A stretch of 64,000 bases of DNA from Streptomyces sp. DT2A-34. Its GTDB lineage: Bacteria; Actinomycetota; Actinomycetes; Streptomycetales; Streptomycetaceae. Within the stretch, counting starts at the first letter, position 1. The number at the start of each line of letters is the position of its first letter. Of the stretch, positions 55,567 through 62,992 are shown in pieces. The DNA is taken from positions 5,002,001-5,066,000 of the forward strand of contig NZ_JASTWJ010000001.1 in NCBI RefSeq assembly GCF_030499515.1. Reading direction: 5' to 3'. The notes under the pieces are model-generated. The model was given only the letters and a program-made list of their open reading frames with translations. It was not told where the DNA came from and made no database searches. Position numbers and translations under genes: made by a program.

Positions 55567-57045
55567 TTGAGCATTTCCGAGCCCTTGGACGACCCGTGGG
55601 CCGACAGCGGTCCCAGTGATCGTCTACCTGCCTCCCGCCGACGCGGTGATGGTGGCCGGGGACGCGGCGAGCAGCATGATCGCGGCCGGGACGATGGCGA
55701 GTGGGACGGCGGTGGTTCGGCCTTCGAGCGGGTTCCGCCGCAGGATCTCGACGCCGAGCAGTCCGTCCTCGGCGGCATGCTTCTGTCCAAGGACGCCATC
55801 GCCGATGTCGTCGAGGTCCTCAAGGGCCACGACTTCTATAAGCCCGCGCACGAGACGATCTTCCAGGCGATCCTCGACGTCTACGCCAAGGGCGAGCCGG
55901 CCGACCCCATCACGATCGCCGCTGAGCTCACCAAGCGCGGCGAGATCAACAAGGTCGGCGGCGCGTCGTATCTCCATACGCTCGTCCAGACGGTGCCGAC
56001 GGCGGCGAACGCGGAGTACTACGCGGAGATCGTCCATGAGCGCGCCGTCCTGCGCCGCCTGGTCGAGGCCGGCACCCGCATCACGCAGATGGGATACGCG
56101 GCCGACGACGACGTCGACGAGATCGTCAACCGCGCCCAGGCCGAGATCTACGCGGTCACCGAGCAGCGCACCAGCGAGGACTATCTGCCGCTCGGCGACA
56201 TCATGGAGGGCGCGCTCGACGAGATCGAGGCGATCGGCTCGCGCAGCGGCGAGATGACGGGTGTGCCCACCGGGTTCACGGACCTCGACTCACTCACCAA
56301 CGGTCTGCACCCGGGCCAGATGATCGTCATCGCGGCACGTCCTGCCATGGGTAAGTCCACGCTGGCGCTGGACTTCGCGCGGGCGGCGTCGATCAAGCAC
56401 AACCTGGCGAGCGTCATCTTCTCCCTGGAAATGGGGCGCAACGAGATCGCGATGCGTCTGCTGTCGGCCGAGGCGCGGGTGGCCCTGCACCACATGCGCT
56501 CCGGCACCATGACGGACGAGGACTGGACACGCTTGGCGCGGCGCATGCCCGAGGTCTCGGCGGCGCCGCTCTACATCGACGACTCCCCGAACCTGTCGAT
56601 GATGGAGATCCGTGCGAAGTGCCGCCGGCTGAAGCAGCGCAATGACATCAAGCTCGTGATCATCGACTATCTGCAGCTGATGCAGGCCGGTGGTTCGAAG
56701 CGCTCCGAGAGCCGTCAGCAGGAGGTCTCGGACATGTCCCGTAATCTCAAGCTCCTGGCCAAGGAGCTGGAGGTCCCGGTGATCGCGCTCTCACAGCTCA
56801 ACCGTGGTCCCGAGCAGCGCACGGACAAGAAACCGATGGTGTCCGACCTGCGTGAGTCCGGCTCCATCGAGCAGGACGCCGACATGGTGATCCTGCTGCA
56901 CCGCGAGGACGCCTACGAGAAGGAGTCGCCGCGCGCCGGTGAGGCGGACATCATCGTGGGCAAGCACCGTAACGGCCCGACGGCGACGATCACAGTGGCC
57001 TTCCAGGGCCACTACTCGCGGTTCGTGGACATGGCGCAGACCTGA
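55567..57045 (+). CDS. dnaB: Replicative DNA helicase DnaB
   Basis: The hexameric fork helicase. TTG 55567 (LSISEPLDDPWADSG) is preferred, since GGAGGAGG lies nine bases upstream; GTG 55558 overlaps that site. The 492-residue protein has a ~55-residue disordered N-terminus, a DnaB N-terminal domain (VPPQDLDAEQSVLGGMLL) and a RecA-like domain with Walker A ARPAMGKSTLALDFAR, LVIIDYLQLMQ and ALSQLNRGPEQR. No intein is present. The helicase operator dciA lies at 12516-13067. Confidence 0.96.
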   Translation: MSISEPLDDPWADSGPSDRLPASRRRGDGGRGRGEQHDRGRDDGEWDGGGSAFERVPPQDLDAEQSVLGGMLLSKDAIADVVEVLKGHDFYKPAHETIFQAILDVYAKGEPADPITIAAELTKRGEINKVGGASYLHTLVQTVPTAANAEYYAEIVHERAVLRRLVEAGTRITQMGYAADDDVDEIVNRAQAEIYAVTEQRTSEDYLPLGDIMEGALDEIEAIGSRSGEMTGVPTGFTDLDSLTNGLHPGQMIVIAARPAMGKSTLALDFARAASIKHNLASVIFSLEMGRNEIAMRLLSAEARVALHHMRSGTMTDEDWTRLARRMPEVSAAPLYIDDSPNLSMMEIRAKCRRLKQRNDIKLVIIDYLQLMQAGGSKRSESRQQEVSDMSRNLKLLAKELEVPVIALSQLNRGPEQRTDKKPMVSDLRESGSIEQDADMVILLHREDAYEKESPRAGEADIIVGKHRNGPTATITVAFQGHYSRFVDMAQT

Positions 57046-57105
57046 TCCCCCTCACTCAGGGATATGCGCTCGACTCCCGAGAGTCCACCGGGGTGGACTG
57101 GGGGC

Positions 57106-58496
57106 ATGACGACATCTCAGGAAGAGCTGCTCCCCGCCACCCGCGGGCGCTGCTGCACCGCATCGCCGTGGCACAGTCCGAAGGGCGTGCGCCCTCGCTG
57201 GTCGCCGCTGTCGTACGGGACGGCCGGACCGTGTGGCACGGCTCGCGTACCTCGGTGGACGGGCACGCGCCGGACGAGAACGTGCAGTACCGCATCGGCT
57301 CGATCACCAAGACCTTCACGGCGCTTCTCGTCCTGCGCCTGCGGGACGAGGGACTGCTCGACCTCGGTGACCCGCTGGAGAAGCATCTGCCGCGGACAGG
57401 TGTGGGGGAGGTCACCATCGCCGAACTGCTCGCGCACACGAGTGGGCTGGCGGCTGAGACGCCGGGACCGTGGTGGGAGCGGAGCCCCGCATCACTGCGA
57501 CCCGAGCTCTCCGACGTGCTGGGTGAGCAGCCCCTCCTGCACCCGTCCGGCCGTCGATTCCATTACTCGAACCCCGGCTACGCGCTGCTGGGCGCGCTGG
57601 TCGAGAAGCTTCGGGGGGCTTCCTGGGAGGACGTACTCCGGCGTGAAGTGCTCGAACCCCTGGGTCTGAATCGCACGAGTATGCGGCCGCAGGCGCCGCA
57701 CGCGGGAGGCTGGGCGGTCCATCCCTGGGCCGACGTGATGCTTCCCGAGCCCGTCGAGGACCTCGGCCTGATGGCGCCGGCTGGTCAACTGTGGTCGACA
57801 ACCGGCGACTTGGCGAGGTTCGCGGCCTTTCTGGCCAAGGGCGACGACCGTGTGCTGAGGGCCGAGTCGCTGCGTGAGATGAGGACGCCGGCGGCTCCGC
57901 CGGAGGCGGCGGACGTGGCGAGTGGCTATGCGTACTGCCTGGGGCTGGAGATCCGGCACCAGGACGGCAGGACTCTGGTCGGACACACGGGCTCCCTGCC
58001 GGGTTTCCTTGCCTGCCTCGCCATCGGTGTGGAGGACGATGTGGCCGTCGTCGTCCTGGCCAACTGCACCTCTGGGCCTCTGCTGTTCTCTGTTGCCGCC
58101 GACCTCGTCCGCATCGTCGCCGAGGCCGAGCCACGCATCCCCGAGCCGTGGCGTCCGATGCCCGAAGTCGAATCAGCGGCACTGGAGTTGGCGGGTCAGT
58201 GGTACTGGGGAACCCACGCCTTCGGTCTGCGGCTGACGGCCGACGGGCTGGTGTCGTTGGAGCCGTTGTCCGGCAAGGGTCGCCGTTCCCGGTTCCGGGC
58301 CAATGGTGACGGCACATGGACGGGCTTGGAGGGCTACTACGCAGGCGAGCTCCTGAAGGCCGTACGACGCCCGAATGGCGCCGTGGACCATCTGGACCTC
58401 GGGTCGTTCGTCTTCACGCGTCAGCCGTACGACGAGGGAGCTGCCGTACCCGGCGGCGTGGATCCCGATGGGTGGCGGGGGACCGGCTCGTTCTGA
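57106..58496 (+). pseudogene. Serine beta-lactamase/PBP4-family hydrolase, frameshifted near the start
   Basis: The family N-terminus MTTSQEELLPATR starts at ATG 57106, but the rest (ALLHRIAVAQSEGRAPSLVAAVVRDGRTVWHG...) is in another frame. Around 57143-57147 (CCGCGGGCGC) one base is missing, probably a G of a four-G run. The body has the class C-type SxxK motif SITKTF, YSNPGYAL (YxN) and HTGSLPGFL (HxG third motif), then a C-terminal beta domain. Such proteins are esterases, D-aminopeptidases or beta-lactamases; the substrate is unknown. Sequencing error is likely. Confidence 0.78.
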
Positions 58497-58509
58497 CCGC
58501 CTGGTGACG

Positions 58510-58535
58510 GCGCCTGTTTCACGTGAAACAGGCGC
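58510..58535. terminator. parS site 10 nested in a 26-bp terminator-like palindrome
   Basis: GTTTCACGTGAAAC (58516-58529) is centred in a perfect 26-base palindrome (flanks GCGCCT and AGGCGC), between the convergent beta-lactamase-like gene and a GNAT gene. It may function as both ParB site and terminator. Confidence 0.75.
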
Positions 58536-58542
58536 TTCGCCG

Positions 58543-58995
58543 TCACAGCGTGAGCTTGAAGCCCACGTGCGAGGCCGTGAAGCCGAGCCGCTCATAGAAG
58601 CGATGGGCGTCCGTACGGGTGTTGTCGGAGGTCAGCTGCACCAACTGGCAGTTCTGGCGCCTGGATTCGGCGACCGCCCACTCGATGAGCTGTGTGCCGA
58701 GGCCGCTGCCGCGTTCATCGGCGTGGATGCGTACACCTTCGATGATGGAGCGGGTCGCGCCTTTGCGGGACAGACCCGGAATGACTGTGAGCTGGAGCGT
58801 GCCGACGACTCGGCCCTCACGGACCGCGACGACCAGGTGCTGGTTCGGGTCGCTGCTGAGCTGGTCGAGTGCGGCCAGGTAAGGCGTCAGGTCGTGCGGT
58901 GATTCACGCTGGGCGCCCAGTGGATCGTCTGCGAGCATGCCGACGATCGCGGGGATGTCATCGGCGACGGCGGCTCGTATTTCAAGATCTCCCAT
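58543..58995 (-). CDS. GNAT-family N-acetyltransferase
   Basis: A 150-residue acetyltransferase with the acetyl-CoA motif VRIHADERGSGLGTQLIEWAVAESRR (about residues 92-116) and the C-terminal ...DAHRFYERLGF pattern of small-substrate GNATs. The acceptor is unknown. It converges with the beta-lactamase-like gene across a parS palindrome and precedes the MarR gene on the same strand by only nine bases. Confidence 0.88.
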   Translation of the reverse strand: MGDLEIRAAVADDIPAIVGMLADDPLGAQRESPHDLTPYLAALDQLSSDPNQHLVVAVREGRVVGTLQLTVIPGLSRKGATRSIIEGVRIHADERGSGLGTQLIEWAVAESRRQNCQLVQLTSDNTRTDAHRFYERLGFTASHVGFKLTL

Positions 58996-59004
58996 ATTCG
59001 CACC

Positions 59005-59463
59005 CTACGCGGGGGTCGGAAGCGTCTCCACGGCCCGGACCAGTGGGGCGAGTTCGGGGTTCTTCGCGGCTTCGTCGAGGGCTTGGCGCAGGGCTGTGTC
59101 GTTGGTGGGGCGGGCTTCTTCGAGGAGGTTGCGGCCTGCGTCGGTGAGGTCGGTGTAGATGCCGCGGCGGTCGGTGGGGCAGAGGTAGCGGGAGAGCAGG
59201 CCGCGGTCCTCGAGGCGGGTGACGAGCCGGGTGGTGGCGCTCTGGCTGAGGACGACGGCGTCGGCGACCTGCTTCATCTGCAGATGCCCGCCTTCGCCGT
59301 CGTGCTGGCGGCCGAGCACGTCGAGCAGGGAGTACTCGCGCACGCTCAGGTCGTGCTTGCTCTGCAGAGCGCGCTCGATGTGCGCCTCGATCCTGCCGTA
59401 CAGCAGGGAGAGGGCGCACCAGCCCTGGGCGAGGGCGGTGAGCGCGGGGTCCGTGGCGGTCAT
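59005..59463 (-). CDS. MarR-family transcriptional regulator
   Basis: A 152-residue winged-helix regulator from ATG 59463, with GGAGG seven bases upstream. The DNA-binding domain reads LSVREYSLLDVLGRQHDGEGGHLQMKQVADAVVLSQSATTRLVTRLEDRGLLSRYLCPTDRRGIYTDLTDAGRNLL. It is divergent from an MFS exporter gene and should repress it through sites in the shared spacer (direct repeats at 59528-59553). Confidence 0.92.
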   Translation of the reverse strand: MTATDPALTALAQGWCALSLLYGRIEAHIERALQSKHDLSVREYSLLDVLGRQHDGEGGHLQMKQVADAVVLSQSATTRLVTRLEDRGLLSRYLCPTDRRGIYTDLTDAGRNLLEEARPTNDTALRQALDEAAKNPELAPLVRAVETLPTPA

Positions 59464-59527
59464 GGCTTTTCCTCCGGGCTGAGCGGTTTCCAGGCCTGAG
59501 TAGGGCAGAAGCGAAATAGCCTGCGCT

Positions 59528-59553
59528 TGCAAGTATGGAGCGTGTGCAAGTAT
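59528..59553. promoter_or_regulatory. Candidate MarR operator (two TGCAAGTAT repeats)
   Basis: TGCAAGTAT occurs at 59528-59536 and 59545-59553, 17 bases apart, and the first copy overlaps the palindrome CTTGCAAG (59526-59533). It lies in the 142-base spacer between divergent marR and the MFS gene. Confidence 0.5.
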
Positions 59554-59605
59554 TGTCTCCAGTCGTAAAACGCTCCTGCAATCTTCTGGGAAGGTGTACC
59601 CCTAC

Positions 59606-60823
59606 ATGCCTCTCGCGCTTCTGGCCCTCGCGATCGGGGCCTTCGGAATCGGAACGACCGAGTTCGTGATCATGGGCTTGCTGCCCGAGGTCGCGGGCGA
59701 CTTCGGGGTCTCCATCCCCACGGCGGGGCTGCTCGTGACCGGCTACGCGCTCGGCGTGGTCCTCGGCGCTCCTCTGATGACCGTGCTCGGCACCAAGGTC
59801 TCCCGCAAGCGGATGCTGATGCTGCTGATGGGACTGTTCAGCGCCGGCAACCTGCTCTCCGCTTTCGCCCCCACCTTCGGCGTCATGCTGATCGGCCGTG
59901 TGGTCGCCTCGCTCGCCCACGGCGCCTTCTTCGGTATCGGCTCGGTCGTCGCGGCAGACCTGGTCGCGCCGGACAAGAAGGCCGGGGCCATCGCGATGAT
60001 GTTCACCGGCCTGACCGTCGCCAACGTCGTCGGCGTCCCGCTGGGCACGTTCGTCGGACAGGCCGCCGGCTGGCGCGTCACCTTCGGCATCGTCGCCGCC
60101 CTCGGCGTCGTCGGCCTGGTCGGCATCGCCAAGCTCGTCCCCGACCTGTCCCAGCCCCAGGGCGTACGCCTGCGCCACGAACTGGCCGCATTCAAGAACG
60201 CCCAGGTCCTGCTCGCCATGGCGATGACGGTCCTCGGCTTCGGCGGCGTCTTCGCGGCCATCACCTACATCGCACCGATGATGACGCATGTCGCCGGCTT
60301 CGCCGACGGCTCTGTCACCTGGCTGCTGGTCCTCTTCGGGCTCGGCATGGTCGGCGGAAACCTCGTCGGCGGTATGTACGCCGACCGCGCGCTGATGCCC
60401 ATGCTGTACGTCTCCCTGGGCGCCCTCGCCGTCGTGCTCGCGCTCTTTACGCTCACGGCCCAGAACAAGGTCCTCGCGGCCGTCACCATCGCGCTGATCG
60501 GCGCCCTGGGCTTCGCCACCGTCCCCCCGCTGCAGAAGCGCGTCCTCGACCAGGCACACGGTGCCCCGACGCTGGCCTCGGCGGTGAACATCGGCGCCTT
60601 CAACCTCGGCAACGCCCTCTCCGCCTGGCTCGGCGGCATCGTCATCGCGGCAGGCTTCGGCTACACGTCCCCCAACTGGGTCGGCGCCGCCCTGGCCGCG
60701 GCCGCGCTGCTGCTGGCCCTCCTCTCGGCCGCCCTGGATTACGAAGGCATCGATTACGAAGGCGTCGACTGTAAACGCCGACAACGAGACGCCGGTCCCC
60801 GACGGGACCGGCGTCGCCCATGA
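59606..60823 (+). CDS. MFS transporter (Cmx/AraJ-like drug exporter)
   Basis: A 405-residue 12-helix exporter. It starts MPLALLALAIGAFGIGTTEFVIMGLLPEVAGDFGVSIPTAGLLVTGYALGVVLGAP, with motif C-like GYALGVVLGAP and motif A region GTKVSRKRMLMLLM. It is close to the DHA1 family of chloramphenicol/arabinose-type efflux pumps. ATG 59606 is preferred; GTG 59594 is possible. It is divergent from its probable regulator MarR. The last ~35 residues form a basic, non-conserved tail. Confidence 0.9.
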   Translation: MPLALLALAIGAFGIGTTEFVIMGLLPEVAGDFGVSIPTAGLLVTGYALGVVLGAPLMTVLGTKVSRKRMLMLLMGLFSAGNLLSAFAPTFGVMLIGRVVASLAHGAFFGIGSVVAADLVAPDKKAGAIAMMFTGLTVANVVGVPLGTFVGQAAGWRVTFGIVAALGVVGLVGIAKLVPDLSQPQGVRLRHELAAFKNAQVLLAMAMTVLGFGGVFAAITYIAPMMTHVAGFADGSVTWLLVLFGLGMVGGNLVGGMYADRALMPMLYVSLGALAVVLALFTLTAQNKVLAAVTIALIGALGFATVPPLQKRVLDQAHGAPTLASAVNIGAFNLGNALSAWLGGIVIAAGFGYTSPNWVGAALAAAALLLALLSAALDYEGIDYEGVDCKRRQRDAGPRRDRRRP

Positions 60824-60828
60824 ACGTC

Positions 60829-61692
60829 TCAGCCCGCCGCGACCGTCAGGGGAGCGAACCGCCGGGTCCAGTCGCCGGGCAGTTCCGAGATGCCGTACGT
60901 CATGACCGCGTTGAAGGCGACGGAGGCCAGACCGCGTTCCTTCGCCCAGGTCAGCAACTCCTCGTGGCGTACGTCGATGTCGGTGCGCAACGGGCGGTCG
61001 GTGTGAGCGGCGAGGGAGGCGATGAGCGCCTTGGCGGTCTCCGTGTCGCGGGCGATCAGTGGGCCCACGACCTGCGTGGCCATGTTGGGCCAGGCCCCCG
61101 CGTATCCGATGATCCGGCCGTTCTCCTCGGCGACGCGCAGCTGATCGGCGAATGCGGGTAGCCGCGTGATGATGTGCGTTCGGTCGGCGCCGAACACGTC
61201 CTCGTCGAGCCGCAGGATCGCGGTGAGGTCCGCGGCGGTGGCGCCGCGCGTGACGACCGACGGCGAGGGGCCGGGCGTGAAGTGCCCGCACAGCATCTCC
61301 GCCCGGCCGGTGACCTTGAAGCCGAGTTCCTCGTAGAGCGGTTGGCCGTTCGGCGTCGCATGCAGCGTCAGCGGTGTCGTGCCCATCGCGGAGACGACGT
61401 GACGCATCAGGCGACGCCCGATTCCCTGGCGGGAATGCCGCTCGGCGACCAGGACCATGCCGATGGCGCCCAGGTCGAGGCGGTCGTGCGGCCCGTACTC
61501 CGTGACGACGCAGGCGCTGACGAGCCCGCCGTCGGGGTCGTCGATGCCGTAGCCCTTCCCGGCTGTGAGGAGGAACCCCCACTTGTGTTCCTCACGGGGC
61601 CAGCCCCGATCCTCGGACAAGTCGGCGCAGGCGGTGAGATCGCGAGGCGTCAGACGGCGGATGGGCAGAGCGGCGAGGGAAGGAGTCGGCAC
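60829..61692 (-). CDS. Tandem GNAT-domain N-acetyltransferase
   Basis: A 287-residue protein with an N-terminal GNAT domain (VLVAERHSRQGIGRRLMRHVVSAM, about residues 80-103) and a second, more diverged GNAT-like half (ATAADLTAILRLDEDVFGADR, GRIIGYAGAWPNMATQVVGPLIARDTETAKALIASL). Tandem GNATs of this size act on small amines or peptides; the substrate is unknown. It starts at GTG 61692 and converges with the MFS gene, the two stop codons being five bases apart. Confidence 0.85.
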   Translation of the reverse strand: MPTPSLAALPIRRLTPRDLTACADLSEDRGWPREEHKWGFLLTAGKGYGIDDPDGGLVSACVVTEYGPHDRLDLGAIGMVLVAERHSRQGIGRRLMRHVVSAMGTTPLTLHATPNGQPLYEELGFKVTGRAEMLCGHFTPGPSPSVVTRGATAADLTAILRLDEDVFGADRTHIITRLPAFADQLRVAEENGRIIGYAGAWPNMATQVVGPLIARDTETAKALIASLAAHTDRPLRTDIDVRHEELLTWAKERGLASVAFNAVMTYGISELPGDWTRRFAPLTVAAG

Positions 61693-61803
61693 GCAGGTCA
61701 GGCTGTCTGACGACTGCCCTGGTCGTCCAGCCGTTTCCAGCGAGACGTACGAGCTTTTGGCCGTGTCATGGGCCGACGCACAGCGCGCCTATGGACGCTG
61801 GGT

Positions 61804-61817
61804 GTTTCACGTGAAAC
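61804..61817. promoter_or_regulatory. parS site 11
   Basis: Perfect GTTTCACGTGAAAC in the spacer between the divergent GNAT and HAD genes. Confidence 0.95.
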
Positions 61818-61944
61818 ATGGAGAAACGGCTGGAGTCCAGCAGGCGAGCGATCATCAAGTGCGGGAGTCTTCGGCCAGGGCGGTCTCCGGTCAAGACGGT
61901 CCCCGGCAAGGGGGCTACAGCACATCCCATTAGCCTCAAGGCCC

Positions 61945-62577
61945 ATGGCGAGACTTCACCTCTTCGACCTCGACGGCACGCTTCTGCATGGAACTTCCGC
62001 CCCCGTCGAGATCTCGCGACAACTCGGGCTGGAAGCCGAGACCGTGGCGCTCGACCGGGAAATCTCGGCAGGGCTGATCGGGTCACCTGAGTATGCGGCG
62101 CGGGTGCACAAGCTTTGGGTGGATCTCACCGAGGCTCATGTGGCGGCCGCTTTCGAGGGCGCTCCTTGGCTGGCCCGGATCCATGAAGTCTGGGCGGAGA
62201 TCAGGGGACAGGGCGACTACTGCGCGGTCATATCGCTCTCGCCCTCCTTCTTCGTGGAGCGGCTGACGGGCTGGGGCGCGCACGCGGCGTACGGCTCCCG
62301 CTTTCCAGCTGTGCCGTTCACCGAGCCCGTCGACCCGGCCGGAGTTCTCAGTGCCGCGGCCAAGGTCCTCATCGCCGACCGGCTCTGTGAGGAGTTCGGG
62401 GTGACGCGGGCCGATTGCGTCGCTTATGGCGACTCGCTGTCGGACAAGGACCTGTTCGGTGCCGTCCCGGTCTCCGTCGCCGTCAACGCCGACAGACATC
62501 TGGCCGGACTCGCGACCCACTCCTACATGGGGATGGATCTGTGGGAAGCCTATGAATTGGTGCGCAGCAGCCGGTAA
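61945..62577 (+). CDS. HAD-family phosphatase (SerB-like)
   Basis: A 210-residue HAD hydrolase. The nucleophile motif FDLDGTLLHG is at residues 6-15, motif II is Ser in VISLSPSFFVE, and motif IV is GDSLSDKDLF. This is the phosphoserine phosphatase-like subclass; the actual substrate is unknown. No Shine-Dalgarno site lies before ATG 61945, but TAGCCT at 61931-61936 is a credible -10, so the message may be leaderless. Confidence 0.87.
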   Translation: MARLHLFDLDGTLLHGTSAPVEISRQLGLEAETVALDREISAGLIGSPEYAARVHKLWVDLTEAHVAAAFEGAPWLARIHEVWAEIRGQGDYCAVISLSPSFFVERLTGWGAHAAYGSRFPAVPFTEPVDPAGVLSAAAKVLIADRLCEEFGVTRADCVAYGDSLSDKDLFGAVPVSVAVNADRHLAGLATHSYMGMDLWEAYELVRSSR

Positions 62578-62992
62578 TTGCAGGAATTAGTCGTTCGCTG
62601 CCTCGCCCAATTCGTGAGGGAGGCAGGGGGGACTTGTGATCGGGGCATCGGCCGGTAGGGTCGACTCCGGTTCGTGTCCGAGCTGTGATGCAGACTCCCG
62701 GCGCGGACCGAGCGCAAGGCAATGCAGCCTAACGGGACGGAGAGATCGAAGACCCGCATTCACGGGTATGCGGCCGGGGCGCCCACGCGCGGTGGGATGC
62801 TGCGGTGAGAGTACTGCGGCCAATGTCACACTCTCGCCTTACTTGTCCGTACCGAGTATGCATACGGGTTGAATGTGGCCGTACTGGTCGCGGCAACGAA
62901 CGGGGAAAAGCAAGCCGTCGCGGGGGAAGCAGGCACATTCCGACCGAGGAAGTGCGCAGACCGACCGAAAGATGTTCGAGGCGAGGCACACC
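62578..62992. other. Intergenic region before the globin gene
   Basis: These 415 bases hold no convincing gene on either strand. A ten-base palindrome GTATGCATAC at 62856-62865 is the only clear symmetric sequence. No terminator for the HAD gene is evident. The globin promoter must lie here, but no strong match to a known consensus is visible. Confidence 0.4.

Noticed and set aside
57093..58496. A single-frame beta-lactamase-like protein starting at 57093 (MDWGHDDISGRAAPRHPR)
   Set aside because: The first residues read the family N-terminus in the wrong frame; the indel at 57143-57147 explains it better.
58982..61582. An 866-codon minus-strand frame over MarR, MFS and GNAT genes
   Set aside because: It runs through four genes with coherent domains, and its own product is low complexity.
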